From positions 310,001 through 374,000 of the forward strand of contig NZ_JAUFPR010000002.1 of assembly GCF_030409325.1 (NCBI RefSeq): DNA of 64,000 nt, given 5' to 3'. Both the position numbers and the translations under genes were made by a program. Numbering within the stretch: position 1 is the stretch's first letter; every line of letters starts with the position of its first letter. This DNA is from Mucilaginibacter aquaedulcis (GTDB lineage: Bacteria; Bacteroidota; Bacteroidia; Sphingobacteriales; Sphingobacteriaceae). Below are positions 16,936 to 27,257 of this stretch, piece by piece. The notes under the pieces were generated by a model, which saw only the letters and a program-made list of their open reading frames with translations, was not told the origin of the DNA and made no database searches.

Positions 16936-19900
16936 TTACTTCACCACATCAACCCATTGACCTTTGATTGTACTGGTGATTGAATTGTTATACATGGCCT
17001 CACAGTAAACAGCAGGTAAATAGTAGTGTCCGGCATAAGCCGCATTCAGCATTACATAATAAGTAACTTCATGACCTTCGTATAAACTGAAATAAGTATT
17101 TACTCTATCGTCACGGATATCGCGATAATCTGAAGGAGATGATTTAAATACTTCATCGTTATTCAGCATCCTGCTGTTTAATATTTCCCAGCCCGACGGG
17201 AATATTTGAGTAAGGGCCAAATTATCGTATCTGCCGCGCCTTCCGGGATTTTTAATATTGACCTGGGCTACAAAATCAGTTCCTTGTTTTAATGAACTTG
17301 GATCTATTGGCTTGCCATTCATGGTAAAGTAACCAACCCTCATTTCCATAACCTGAGGATCAATAAAGGTTTTAACATCCAAGCCAGATGATGGCTGGCC
17401 TTGTTGTATTAATCTTAAATACAGTTTGTTGTTGCCATTATTTTTAATCAACACTTTACCACCATTAACGGGTAATGATGATTGCCACATATATGATGTT
17501 GAATTGACATCTGTTTTTGTGGCTCCTGATTGGTAGTTAAAAGTAAGTTTATCCGTGGTTTTATTCTGTCCGCAATATTGAGCTATAGCAATAAGCGAAT
17601 AAGCCGTGGTTTGAGTACTATACCAATTATCCTGCGATAACCTTGCAGCTACGGTACGCAATAGGCCTGCGGCTTTTTGCTGCTGACCAAGCAATGTAAG
17701 GGTTTCTAAGATCATGGCCTCATCACGCAGATCAGAACCATAAGTACCGTACATGGTATAATAAGGTTTAATAGTTGTTGGGAGGCCAGCTATCATTTGC
17801 AAGCCCATTTCTGGCTGCCCGGCAAGCTTGTATGCTGCTGCCAGTCGCCATTTTGCTTCAATACTTAAATATTTAAATTCCCTTAACCGGTTCATCGCAC
17901 CTAATTCGGGCGAACGTGCCAGTGCCAACAGGTATAGGCGATATGCCTGGTTCAAATCGTCGCCATAAAAAGTATGCGGATTTGGTGCCCATACCAGGGC
18001 CTTTTGTTTTTGGAACTTTTTCCATTGTTCAATAAAACCTAAAGGCATGCTGTAACCTTTGGCTTGTGCTGCCAGCATAAAATGGCCGGCATAATTAGTT
18101 CCCCATTCATCGGCATTGCCACCATCTGGCCAGTAACTCAGGCCACCGCCTTGCACCTGAAAACCATTTAATCTGCTGATAGTGGCTTTAATATTTCGTT
18201 CTGCTTCGGCCTTCTGCAATGGTGAAAGATCAAGCAATTGATTTAAATATAATTGCGGGAATGCCGAAGACGTTGTTTGTTCAACACAACCATGAGGGTA
18301 AGCAATAAGATAATCAAGACGCTTACTCAAATTTAAGGGAGGAATACTGGCTATTTCAAGAGTGTTTTTGTTGGTGCCAGTAATGCCGACAGGTTGATAT
18401 GCTGTGCTCCAGACCTCACCAGGTTTAAGTTCCTTTTCCATAACATGGGTAACCGGCGGATTAGGATTGCGGACATTCAATTCTACATCATAGGCTGCTG
18501 TTTCCGACCCACTTTTTGCTATGATCTTTACTTTTCCTACGCCTACAAAATCCTTTACATTAAGATCAAAGGTTACTAACTGATCGCCGGTTTGCGCAAA
18601 AGTGAGTGTCTTTGAATTATTACCATTCAAATTGTCAAACGCGTTTGATTGAACAGATACAGTAACTGTTTTAACGTTGTTCTCCATTGCAAATACGGTA
18701 ACAGGTAACTGTACTTTTTCAGATGGGCCAAGAACACGCGGCAGGGTAGCCAGTATCATCAATGGCTTTTTAACGGCCACAGCCTTTTCGGCAAAGCCAT
18801 AGCTACCATCGTGCCCTGCAATTACCATTGCCTTAACCGATCCTACGTACTGGGGTAATTTAAAGGCTGTGGTTTGCTTTTCTCCTTTGTTAAGATGGAA
18901 TGGCCCCATGAATTTTACAACAGGCTTGAAACGGTTTACAGACACATTTTTGTTGGTGCCAAGGTTACCGTCACCACCAATGCTTAATATGCGTTCCAGT
19001 CCGCCGCCAAAGGCACCTATTACGTAATCAAACAGATCCCAGGTTTTAACGCCAAGGGCCTCACGTGCATAAAACGCATCATGCGGATCTGGTGTTTTGT
19101 AATTGGTAATATCCAATAAGCCTTCGTCAACAATAGCTATAGTATAGGTCATTTCCTTGCCCGTTGCTTCCGATACAGTAATGGCCGATTGTGATTCTGG
19201 CCTGATCTTATCGGGCATGCTGATCACCGGTTTTAGGATTGTTTCAGGATTATCTATCTGTAATGGTATAGCTCCATACATGCGAATTGGTAGGTCATTA
19301 ACCGTTTGTGAGTGCCTTTGCAGCAGGGTTACATTTACAAACACATTTGGTGCCATGGTTTCATCAACAGTAAAACGGTATTGAGTCTGCCCTTTTTTAG
19401 TATCAATCCAGGTGTTTTTTAAAACCTTACTGCCGTTTTCAAAACTAATTAACGCCCGGCCATCCGCTGCGGTAGGGATTGTAAGTGTAGCCTGTTCCCC
19501 AACTTTATAGTTGGTTTTGTCTGATGTAAAAGATAGCATAGCAGCTTCGGTCGGGTTGCTTTGCTGTAATCTTTCCGACCAATTAGGCCAGTCAACATAA
19601 ATGAACTTTCCGGTTGAATGACCAGTTTGTTCGTCCTTAACTTTGATCAGGTAACGGCCCCAGTCAACCTTGGGGATGCGCAGAGTCCATTTACTCTTAC
19701 CGTTATTGAGCTGAATGTTTTCGGTTTTGATGAGTTTGTTATACTTGTCTTGTGTGAAATTGCTGGTTTCATCACCGGTTTGATCCCACCACCAACGCCA
19801 TTGTACTTTGTAAAGTTCCAGCTGTACATTTCGTGTTCCAGCTAAGGCGTTACCATTAACATCAACATCAGCAATATCTATCTGATGGTCTTTATCCGTT

Positions 19901-22533
19901 ACCAACATCCCAGAAAGATCACTTCCGGCCGGTGTTTTAATGCCTACATACCCGGTATAAACGTTGTAAGGCAAGGTAGTTTGCTGAATACTGAAGTTAC
20001 CTCCTGGTTCAAAAACCTTAACAAGAAAATTAGCGCGCAGCTGTCCGGGGGCTTGTTTCTCTACGTTGATATCTGCATTAATAGCTGCTGTACCTTCGGC
20101 ACTTAGTTTACCATCAAAAACGGTTTGTGTTTGAGTATTAAAGGCGAGTGTAGGATTGTCAAAAACATAATCCGGATATTGTTTAAAGCTGGTGGTTTGC
20201 GGGGATAGAAACGCATCAACCTTAGCTTTCAGGTTTTGAGCCGCTCCGCCGAAAAGCCATTGTGCACTTAACTTGCCATCCGCGTTATTGCCTTTGGTAA
20301 GTTCAGCCGCGCCGCCGAATGAAAGGTTTAATTTCATCCGGTTAGGCATAATGGTTTCAACTTTGATTTTCTTTTCAAACACAGCGCCACCAACTTTTAC
20401 TTTAGCTCCCCAGTTACCTGTAGGCGACGAGATTTCTGTAGCTGTATGAAAACTATAAAAACCATCAAGCGCCTTTGTTTTGGTTATTCGCCTATAGAGC
20501 TTACCATTAGGATCAGTTAGTTCAAACTCAACTGGATGATCTTGCGGAAGCGTTTTTAATTTATCTTCCAATATAAATGAAACAAAGATGGAGTCGCCGG
20601 GGCGCCAAACGCCACGTTCACCATATATAAAACCTTTAAGGCCGCTCTGTATCTGCTCGCCGCCAACATTAAAACGAGTGAGTGGGAGCGAGCTTCCGTC
20701 ATCAAGCTTTAAATAACCTCTTTGCGCATCTTTTTTAGCTACCAGCAAGTAAGGCTTTCGTTTAAGGTCAAACTTCACTATTCCATCACTGCCGGACGTT
20801 GTTTTATAGATCACCTGTTTCTGATAATCTAAAAGCTCAAGCTCCACACCCTGCATTGGTTGCGCGGTTAAAATATCAGTTACAGCTACAAACATGCTGT
20901 TATCATTACCTCGTTTAGCAATCAGCCCAATGTTAGAGGCTATAATGTTACGTGTGGCCCAGCGTTGTTTTGTATAGTATGATGGAGTGCAAGCGTTATT
21001 CCTATCCTGCCAGCTATAACCCTCTGGGTAGAAATTATCATATCTCGACCAAAAATCATCATCCTCGTCACTTACCTTACTATTATCGCTATAATCCCCA
21101 CTTCCGTATTCTTCTTCATCATCACTACCACTTTTTGTTCCTGATCCGGGTACGCTGCAATTATATAGCGAATATTCTTTTCGGAAACCGATTACTACCC
21201 TGTATATAGCGCCGGGTTCTGTGCGTATCATTTGGTCAAGATCAAGCATGAAACGGTTTTTCTTTTTCAGGTTTAATCCTTTATCATTATCAAGCCTGAT
21301 TGTTTTTTGAACTACAGGTTTACCAACCTGACGCAGTTCCTGCCCGCCGTCAAAACCGTTATTCTGAAAATATTGAGGTACATTGTTCTCATATATTTTA
21401 ATAATGCTTACGTCAACGGCATTTAAGTTCACAGCCTCAAACGGCATCATCAACTTACCCGAGTCGGGAAGGATCACACCTTTGCCCGGTATGGTAACAT
21501 TAGGAAGCCGATTCTCAAAAAACACGTTGGCCGTGTATGTTTTTGTGATTTTTTTATGCGATATATTTTCTACACCTTCGTTTACAGACACGCTGTAATC
21601 TCCTTGTAATCGTTCAGGAGCGTAAACCTTTACGGTACTTCCGTCAATGGTATATGCTGCATCGGCTATATTGTTTATGCCTATCAAACCATTAAGTTCC
21701 TGACCTATCATGATAGGATCTGAAAACTGTACCAACACATATTGGTCATTTTCCTGTATTGCACGAATATCCAATACTTTAAAATCACCAATTGCTGGTA
21801 TATCATAATGCTGGTTACCTTTTCTATCTACATTTAATCCGCTGCCATCCCAGCTAACTGAAAGGGGTGTAGATTTACCCTGTTGCCTTTTTAAGCCGGT
21901 TATTTTAAATCGGTGCGTTTTGGCACTGCTATTATGCTCCCAATTTATTTTGACAGGATACTCATAGGTTACCATGAGTAGTTTTTCAATAAAAGCAGGG
22001 TCTTCGGTGTCGGCAGTTTGAATATCACCTTCCAGTTTCATTTCGGTGAGGGAGGTGTTGGTTGCTGCAGTTAAACCACTGAAATTTACGTTAAGGTTAG
22101 GCTTTACAACCTGAAAATCAAATTTAAAATGTTCAAATTTATCAGGAACATTGATCAGCTGCCCCAAATTGAAATCGGCAGTGTAGTTTTTCCCGGGATC
22201 GAGTTTTGCAGAAGGCCGAAATTCGATAGTACGGGTGTCAACCCAATAAGCTTTCCCCTTAACATTGGGCGAGAGATCAAAAAGATCATCGCTTAATTGC
22301 TCGTTTTGCTGATGGGTAATCTGTACCTGGCTGGCTAAACGAATACGGATTACGCTTTCTTTTGATATAACCCCGGTAGTGTATGATTCAATATATTTAC
22401 TAAAGGCAGGGTCGACTGTAGTTTTTTTATTGCCGTTAGCAATAATATAAATGATCAGTAAGATCAATAATAGGGATGCACAAATAGTGATTATACTCTT
22501 GCGTCTGCGGAATCTGGTATATCCGTTCTCCAT
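16936..22533 (-). CDS. Bacterial alpha-2-macroglobulin family protein (thioester type), membrane-anchored
   Basis: At 1865 residues this is the largest gene here. The N-terminus has a basic stretch (RFRRRK) and one membrane segment at about 14-33, and no lipobox, so it should be anchored in the inner membrane facing the periplasm rather than being a lipoprotein like E. coli YfhM. Macroglobulin-like beta domains follow, including GFIYGERGVWRPGDS, the typical MG-domain signature of this family at about 630. The thioester motif YPHGCVEQ is at about residue 1412-1419, followed by an alpha-helical thioester domain (GGLSYWPDGGNADEWGTNYAGHF). Family members trap attacking proteases. The usual partner gene, pbpC (PBP1C), is not adjacent. 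An Asp/Glu/Ser-rich acidic stretch (DDEEEYGSGDYSD) near 470-490 is an oddity. Confidence 0.93.
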   Translation of the reverse strand: MENGYTRFRRRKSIITICASLLLILLIIYIIANGNKKTTVDPAFSKYIESYTTGVISKESVIRIRLASQVQITHQQNEQLSDDLFDLSPNVKGKAYWVDTRTIEFRPSAKLDPGKNYTADFNLGQLINVPDKFEHFKFDFQVVKPNLNVNFSGLTAATNTSLTEMKLEGDIQTADTEDPAFIEKLLMVTYEYPVKINWEHNSSAKTHRFKITGLKRQQGKSTPLSVSWDGSGLNVDRKGNQHYDIPAIGDFKVLDIRAIQENDQYVLVQFSDPIMIGQELNGLIGINNIADAAYTIDGSTVKVYAPERLQGDYSVSVNEGVENISHKKITKTYTANVFFENRLPNVTIPGKGVILPDSGKLMMPFEAVNLNAVDVSIIKIYENNVPQYFQNNGFDGGQELRQVGKPVVQKTIRLDNDKGLNLKKKNRFMLDLDQMIRTEPGAIYRVVIGFRKEYSLYNCSVPGSGTKSGSDDEEEYGSGDYSDNSKVSDEDDDFWSRYDNFYPEGYSWQDRNNACTPSYYTKQRWATRNIIASNIGLIAKRGNDNSMFVAVTDILTAQPMQGVELELLDYQKQVIYKTTSGSDGIVKFDLKRKPYLLVAKKDAQRGYLKLDDGSSLPLTRFNVGGEQIQSGLKGFIYGERGVWRPGDSIFVSFILEDKLKTLPQDHPVEFELTDPNGKLYRRITKTKALDGFYSFHTATEISSPTGNWGAKVKVGGAVFEKKIKVETIMPNRMKLNLSFGGAAELTKGNNADGKLSAQWLFGGAAQNLKAKVDAFLSPQTTSFKQYPDYVFDNPTLAFNTQTQTVFDGKLSAEGTAAINADINVEKQAPGQLRANFLVKVFEPGGNFSIQQTTLPYNVYTGYVGIKTPAGSDLSGMLVTDKDHQIDIADVDVNGNALAGTRNVQLELYKVQWRWWWDQTGDETSNFTQDKYNKLIKTENIQLNNGKSKWTLRIPKVDWGRYLIKVKDEQTGHSTGKFIYVDWPNWSERLQQSNPTEAAMLSFTSDKTNYKVGEQATLTIPTAADGRALISFENGSKVLKNTWIDTKKGQTQYRFTVDETMAPNVFVNVTLLQRHSQTVNDLPIRMYGAIPLQIDNPETILKPVISMPDKIRPESQSAITVSEATGKEMTYTIAIVDEGLLDITNYKTPDPHDAFYAREALGVKTWDLFDYVIGAFGGGLERILSIGGDGNLGTNKNVSVNRFKPVVKFMGPFHLNKGEKQTTAFKLPQYVGSVKAMVIAGHDGSYGFAEKAVAVKKPLMILATLPRVLGPSEKVQLPVTVFAMENNVKTVTVSVQSNAFDNLNGNNSKTLTFAQTGDQLVTFDLNVKDFVGVGKVKIIAKSGSETAAYDVELNVRNPNPPVTHVMEKELKPGEVWSTAYQPVGITGTNKNTLEIASIPPLNLSKRLDYLIAYPHGCVEQTTSSAFPQLYLNQLLDLSPLQKAEAERNIKATISRLNGFQVQGGGLSYWPDGGNADEWGTNYAGHFMLAAQAKGYSMPLGFIEQWKKFQKQKALVWAPNPHTFYGDDLNQAYRLYLLALARSPELGAMNRLREFKYLSIEAKWRLAAAYKLAGQPEMGLQMIAGLPTTIKPYYTMYGTYGSDLRDEAMILETLTLLGQQQKAAGLLRTVAARLSQDNWYSTQTTAYSLIAIAQYCGQNKTTDKLTFNYQSGATKTDVNSTSYMWQSSLPVNGGKVLIKNNGNNKLYLRLIQQGQPSSGLDVKTFIDPQVMEMRVGYFTMNGKPIDPSSLKQGTDFVAQVNIKNPGRRGRYDNLALTQIFPSGWEILNSRMLNNDEVFKSSPSDYRDIRDDRVNTYFSLYEGHEVTYYVMLNAAYAGHYYLPAVYCEAMYNNSITSTIKGQWVDVVK

Positions 22534-22613
22534 GAAATAGGTTTATTTAAGATCATGTTAAATTAAAAAATTTATGATAATAAATAATTAAACGGAAAAC
22601 TTATTTTATTATA

Positions 22614-23018
22614 TCACAGAATCATAACTCCCGGTTTGTTTAAAACAGGAAGTTTAATGAAATTCATTTCAACAATACTTTCAGGTAGGAAAATGAATTT
22701 TTTATCGTAGATATTTTTACCTATATAATAACTGAGCCAATATTCGTTATTGAGCCCAAATGTTTGTTCATCAATAGGTTCAATAAGTTTATATGACTGC
22801 CCAGCAACTTCCGGGAACATATGCCTCAGGGTAGATGTTTTTACTTGTACACCATCTTTTTCGCCATATCCTTTTGAAGTTACAAGCACGTTTTCAATAG
22901 GCTCATTCTTAAGATTTATGAGATATACATACCAGATTTTACTTTCAATACTTTCGCTCTCCAACGCTACTGCAATTGCAATATCCTTTACGTTATTTTC
23001 TGGCAGATCCTTTATCAT
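22614..23018 (-). CDS. Conserved-looking hypothetical protein, unrecognised
   Basis: A 134-residue soluble protein that I do not recognise. It has no signal peptide or membrane segment. It starts MIKDLPENNVKDIAIAVALE, has alternating hydrophobic strands (KIWYVYLINLKNEPIENVLVTSKGYG) that suggest a beta-rich fold, and ends with a hydrophobic strand (FIKLPVLNKPGVMIL). It lies on the minus strand between topA (66 bp upstream) and the alpha-2-macroglobulin gene (80 bp downstream), with no terminator seen on either side. Coding bias looks normal for the window. No function is proposed. Confidence 0.75.
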   Translation of the reverse strand: MIKDLPENNVKDIAIAVALESESIESKIWYVYLINLKNEPIENVLVTSKGYGEKDGVQVKTSTLRHMFPEVAGQSYKLIEPIDEQTFGLNNEYWLSYYIGKNIYDKKFIFLPESIVEMNFIKLPVLNKPGVMIL

Positions 23019-23084
23019 TTTTAAAATGGTTTTGAGCGGTAAGCTTTGAGTTCAAAAACTTGTTACTCAAAACTCACCACAAAA

Positions 23085-25475
23085 TTATTTTTTCTTTGCC
23101 GTAGCCTTTTTGGCAGGAGCTTTTTTAGCAGCAGGCTTTGCAGCTGCAGCCTTACCAAATCTGCCTTTTTTAGCATCTTTAGGCATAGCATCGGCCAAGG
23201 CTTTACATTCCTCATATGTTAAGGTTAGAGGATCTTTGTCTTTTGGTATTTTTACGTTTAGTTTGCCAAATTCAATATAAGGCCCCCAGCGGCCGTTCAA
23301 TACTTTTACATCGGGGTCTTCGTCAAAAGCTTTGATCAGTTTTTCGGCATCCTTTTTACGTTTAGCTTCAATTAATTCGATGGCCTGTTCTTCAGTAACA
23401 TCCAAAGGGTCAATTTCTTTTGGCAAGGAAACAAATGCACTATTATGGCTAATATAAGGGCCAAAACGACCAATAGCCACCTTCATAACCTTACCCTCAT
23501 ATTCGCCAACAACTTTAGGAAGTTTGAATAATTCAAGAGCTTCTTCCAGACTGATGGTTTCAATACTTTGACCATTACGCAAACTCGCATAAAGTGGTTT
23601 TTCGTCTTTGTTTTCTTCAGTTGTACTCTCACCAACCTGCACAAACGGGCCATAACGACCTATACGTACCGATATTTTTTTACCACTTTCCGGATGAGTG
23701 CCCAATTCACGCTCACCGGTAGCCTTATCGGCAGTTTCAATGGTGTCTTGTACCTCTTTATGAAAGGGGTTATAAAAATCATGGAGCATGTCTGTCCATT
23801 CTTTTAAGCCCTGGGCTATTTCGTCAAATTGTTTTTCAACGCTGGCAGTAAAATTAAAATCAACAATATCTTTAAAATACTGAACCAGGAAATCGTTTAC
23901 AACGGCACCAATATCTGTAGGGAATAATTTACCACGTTCGGCACCAGTATTTTCCGTTTTATTTTCTTTTACGATAGAGTCGCCTTTTAAGGTTAATACT
24001 CTAAAAGCACGAACCTTTCCTTCACGCTCTTCTTTAACCACGTAACCACGGTTTTGAATGGTTGATATGGTAGGAGCGTAAGTTGACGGACGACCTATAC
24101 CCAATTCTTCAAGTTTTTTAACCAGGCTTGCCTCCGTATATCTTGCAGGTGGGCGAGAGAAGCGTTCAGTTGCCGACATTTCTTGTAACGCCAAACGCTG
24201 ACCTCTCGTTAAAGGCGGCAGCATAGCATTTTCACCATCCTGTGGCGTATCATCTTCTTCATCTTCAGATTCAAGGTATACTTTCAGGAAACCGTCGAAC
24301 TTCATCACCTCGCCGTTAGCAGTCAATTCCTCTTTACGGGTTGATATACTGATCTTTGCAGTGGTTTTCTCAAACTGAGCTTCGCTCATTTGTGAAGCTA
24401 TGGCACGTTTCCATATCAGTTCATACAAACGTTTTTCTGCCGATTCTCCATCAATAGTATGGTTGTTAAAATAGGTTGGCCTTATAGCTTCGTGCGCTTC
24501 TTGTGCACTTGCATTTTTGGTTTTGTATTTTCTGAGTTGATGATATTTGTCGCCATACGCAGATACAATCTCCTTTTGAGCTGCATCCAATGCTGTTTCC
24601 GATAAGTTTACCGAATCGGTACGCATGTAGGTTATATAACCGGATTCATACAGTCTTTGCGCTACCTGCATGGTACGTGCTACTGAATATCCTAATTTTC
24701 TGCTGGCTTCCTGCTGTAAAGTAGATGTGGTAAATGGAGCGGCAGGTGAACGCTTGGCAGGTTTTGTTTCTAAGGATCTTATATCAAAATCGGCACCAAG
24801 GCAATCATTTAAAAACTTTTCAGCATCTTCCTGCTGGCTGAAACGCTCGGCCAGCTCCGCCTTAAACGCGTCTTTACCTTTACCGAATATGGCTACTATT
24901 TTAAACGCAGCTTCCGACTTAAATTTATTTACTTCACGTTCGCGGTCAACAATTAACCTTACGGCTACAGATTGTACACGCCCAGCAGAAAGGGATGGCT
25001 TTACTTTTTTCCATAAAACAGGGGAAAGTTCAAAACCCACCAATCTGTCAAGCACGCGGCGAGCCTGTTGTGCATTAACAAGGTTATAATCTATTTTACG
25101 TGGAGTATCAATGGCCCGCAATATAGCAGGCTTGGTGATTTCGTGAAAAACAATACGTTTTGTTGTGGCATCTTTTAATCCAAGCGTTTCATACAAATGC
25201 CAGGATATGGCCTCACCCTCACGGTCCTCGTCCGATGCCAGCCAAACCATTTCTGCTTCTTTAGCTAACTTCTTTAATTCGCTTACTACCTGCTTTTTAT
25301 CTGCCGGAACTTCATATTTTTGAGAGAAGTTATTTGCAGTGTCAATTGCATCTTCTGATTTTACCAGATCACGGATATGGCCGTAGCTCGACTTAACAGT
25401 AAATTCTTTACCAAGGTATCCTTCTATGGTCTTGGCTTTCGCCGGAGATTCAACAATCAGTAAATTTTTGGCCAT
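23085..25475 (-). CDS. topA: DNA topoisomerase I (type IA)
   Basis: A 796-residue topoisomerase that relaxes negative supercoils by single-strand passage. The N-terminal Toprim domain shows LLIVESPAKAKTIEGYLG and DEDREGEAISWHL (acidic metal ligands). The catalytic tyrosine is Tyr283 in ITYMRTDS. Instead of cysteine zinc ribbons the C-terminus carries three topoisomerase C-terminal repeats (IGRYGPFVQVG, IGRFGPYISHN, NGRWGPYIEFG) and then a Lys/Ala tail (AKKAPAKKATAKKK) resembling a histone-like DNA-binding tail. This arrangement is usual in Bacteroidota. A TATTTTTG -7 box lies on the minus strand at 25599-25592, giving a predicted leader of about 110 nt. Confidence 0.97.
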   Translation of the reverse strand: MAKNLLIVESPAKAKTIEGYLGKEFTVKSSYGHIRDLVKSEDAIDTANNFSQKYEVPADKKQVVSELKKLAKEAEMVWLASDEDREGEAISWHLYETLGLKDATTKRIVFHEITKPAILRAIDTPRKIDYNLVNAQQARRVLDRLVGFELSPVLWKKVKPSLSAGRVQSVAVRLIVDREREVNKFKSEAAFKIVAIFGKGKDAFKAELAERFSQQEDAEKFLNDCLGADFDIRSLETKPAKRSPAAPFTTSTLQQEASRKLGYSVARTMQVAQRLYESGYITYMRTDSVNLSETALDAAQKEIVSAYGDKYHQLRKYKTKNASAQEAHEAIRPTYFNNHTIDGESAEKRLYELIWKRAIASQMSEAQFEKTTAKISISTRKEELTANGEVMKFDGFLKVYLESEDEEDDTPQDGENAMLPPLTRGQRLALQEMSATERFSRPPARYTEASLVKKLEELGIGRPSTYAPTISTIQNRGYVVKEEREGKVRAFRVLTLKGDSIVKENKTENTGAERGKLFPTDIGAVVNDFLVQYFKDIVDFNFTASVEKQFDEIAQGLKEWTDMLHDFYNPFHKEVQDTIETADKATGERELGTHPESGKKISVRIGRYGPFVQVGESTTEENKDEKPLYASLRNGQSIETISLEEALELFKLPKVVGEYEGKVMKVAIGRFGPYISHNSAFVSLPKEIDPLDVTEEQAIELIEAKRKKDAEKLIKAFDEDPDVKVLNGRWGPYIEFGKLNVKIPKDKDPLTLTYEECKALADAMPKDAKKGRFGKAAAAKPAAKKAPAKKATAKKK

Positions 25476-25591
25476 TTAAGCAGTTATTTTTTGCAAATAA
25501 AACATAAAGAAAGGGAAACACAAATTTGTTTTCGGAAAAGCTTGCAATGTTCTCAAGTATACAGGCTAAAAAGCCCGACAAGTCTTTGCCG

Positions 25592-25599
25592 CAAAAATA
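25592..25599 (-). promoter_or_regulatory. Bacteroidota -7 promoter box TATTTTTG, candidate for topA
   Basis: Matches the TAnnTTTG consensus on the minus strand. It is about 117 bp upstream of the topA start; no good TTG -33 box was seen. Confidence 0.45.
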
Positions 25600-25666
25600 G
25601 GATCGCAAAGCTTAATTGTCCTTAATACAAGTATTAAAGACAAAACTATCTACGCATTGATTCTAA

Positions 25667-26755
25667 TTACATCAAGAAACCACCACCCAGCAGATCATTG
25701 CCTTCATAAAAAACGGCCGATTGGCCTGGTGCGATACCGGATACAGAATGATGAAAGTCAACTTTCATGTGTTCACCCATTTGTAGAATGGTGCTTTGTG
25801 TACCCGCATCTTTGTAGCGTATTTTGGTTATAGCTTCGATGGGTTCATTTATATTAGCGTATTTAACCAGGTTGAGGTTTTTAACCCAGGCCTGCTTACG
25901 TTCTAATTCATCAGCTGTGCCTAAAACAACGGTATTGGTATCGGGATTAATATTGGTAACAAACATTGGCTGCCCTAATGCTATACCTAAACCTTTACGC
26001 TGGCCTATTGTATAGAAGGGGTATCCTTGATGTTTGCCCACTACAGTGCCATCAGCGAGTACAAAATTGCCACCGGCAACACGTTCTTCCAGATCGCCAA
26101 CTTTGTGTCTTAAAAAGGCTCTGTAATCGTTATCTGGTACGAAGCATATTTCATAGCTTTCGCTTTTACCCGCAAGTTCAACCTGGCCCATATCTAAAGC
26201 CATCTGCCTGATTTCGGGTTTTGAGAAACTACCTAAAGGAAACTTAGTGCGTGCCAGGTTTTGCTGCGATACACCCCAAAGTACATATGACTGATCCTTA
26301 TTTTCGTCTTTACCTTTTGATATTACATAGCGACCATTATCCTGCAAACGGATGTTGGCATAATGCCCTGTAGCTATAAATTCACAATCAAGCTTATCGG
26401 CACGTTTTAAAAGCGCATCCCATTTAATATGGGTGTTACACAAAACGCATGGGTTAGGGGTGCGGCCTGCCAGATATTCGTCAACAAAGTTATCGATCAC
26501 AAAATCGCCAAACTCATTCCGGATATCTAATATATAATGAGGGAAGCCATAACCTACAGCTAAAGCACGGGCATCATTAATACTATCCAAGCTGCAACAA
26601 CCAGTTTCTTTTGAACTGCCGCCAGATGAGGCATAGTCCCAGGTTTTCATAGTAAGGCCAATAACTTCATAGCCCTGCTCATGCAGCATAACTGCTGCTA
26701 CCGAACTATCAACGCCACCACTCATTGCTACTAAAATCCTGCCATGCTTACTCAT
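25667..26755 (-). CDS. mnmA: tRNA-specific 2-thiouridylase MnmA
   Basis: A 362-residue enzyme that thiolates U34 of tRNA-Lys, -Glu and -Gln. The PP-loop ATP motif is SGGVDSS at about 10-16 (VAMSGGVDSSVAAVMLHEQG). The two catalytic cysteines are visible in NPCVLCN and ESYEICFV. The GHYAN and GQRKGLGIA motifs of the family are also present. The length is standard. A TATCTTTG box ends 7 bp before the start codon, so transcription should begin at or within a base or so of the ATG, giving a nearly leaderless mRNA. The gene stands alone between topA and the plus-strand micropeptide unit. Confidence 0.97.
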   Translation of the reverse strand: MSKHGRILVAMSGGVDSSVAAVMLHEQGYEVIGLTMKTWDYASSGGSSKETGCCSLDSINDARALAVGYGFPHYILDIRNEFGDFVIDNFVDEYLAGRTPNPCVLCNTHIKWDALLKRADKLDCEFIATGHYANIRLQDNGRYVISKGKDENKDQSYVLWGVSQQNLARTKFPLGSFSKPEIRQMALDMGQVELAGKSESYEICFVPDNDYRAFLRHKVGDLEERVAGGNFVLADGTVVGKHQGYPFYTIGQRKGLGIALGQPMFVTNINPDTNTVVLGTADELERKQAWVKNLNLVKYANINEPIEAITKIRYKDAGTQSTILQMGEHMKVDFHHSVSGIAPGQSAVFYEGNDLLGGGFLM

Positions 26756-26762
26756 AATGCTG

Positions 26763-26770
26763 CAAAGATA
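26763..26770 (-). promoter_or_regulatory. Bacteroidota -7 box TATCTTTG of mnmA
   Basis: An exact TAnnTTTG match on the minus strand, 7 bp from the mnmA ATG. With initiation about 7 nt downstream of the box, the transcript would start almost at the start codon. Confidence 0.7.
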
Positions 26771-27206
26771 CTTTTTTGATTTTTATGTTAACACGTTATT
26801 GGGTCAGCAGAGGGTAAAATGAAGTTATACTGTGGTGATTTAGGTATTAACCAATGGTTAATTTGATTTTATTTTCAGTTACTTACATAATTTATATAAA
26901 GTTTGAGTGCTTATCAATTAGTTTCGATAAGATCAATTAAACAATCAAAATTGGAACGATTCCTATTTATTATTTGATTAAAATGTTTGTTAATGTTTTA
27001 TAACCGAAATATGATTTTTGAAGAAAAATGCATCCAAATCTTTAATAAAGGTTAATAAATTCCATTTTTCAAGACGTGTAGAAACAACACTAATTTCAAT
27101 ATAAAAAGGTTTTTTTTGCCAATCTTTTAAATAATAATTGTGCAATTGCCATTGTAAAAACTACGTGTGTTTTTTGTTAAAATAAATGCAAAAGTGTGTG
27201 ACGCTA
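26771..27206. other. AT-rich intergenic stretch
   Basis: About 435 bp between the mnmA promoter and the promoter of the 30-residue ORF. It is strongly AT-rich with many short TTTT/AAAA runs. I see no ORF with coding character, no RNA gene and no convincing repeat in it. Confidence 0.6.
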
Positions 27207-27236
27207 TTGTAACATTGAGATTACAATTTAAATTTG
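27207..27236 (+). promoter_or_regulatory. Complete Bacteroidota promoter, TTG-N19-TAAATTTG
   Basis: A -33 TTG at 27207-27209 and a -7 TAAATTTG at 27229-27236 are separated by exactly 19 bp, the consensus arrangement for the Bacteroidota primary sigma factor. The predicted start of transcription is near 27243, 15 nt before the ATG of the small ORF. Confidence 0.7.
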
Positions 27237-27257
27237 CTATACCCTAATTAATTTAAA

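Noticed and set aside
25617..25640. Palindrome CTTAATAC/GTATTAAAG between mnmA and topA as a terminator
   Set aside because: The loop is very short and no T-run follows on either strand; too weak to call.
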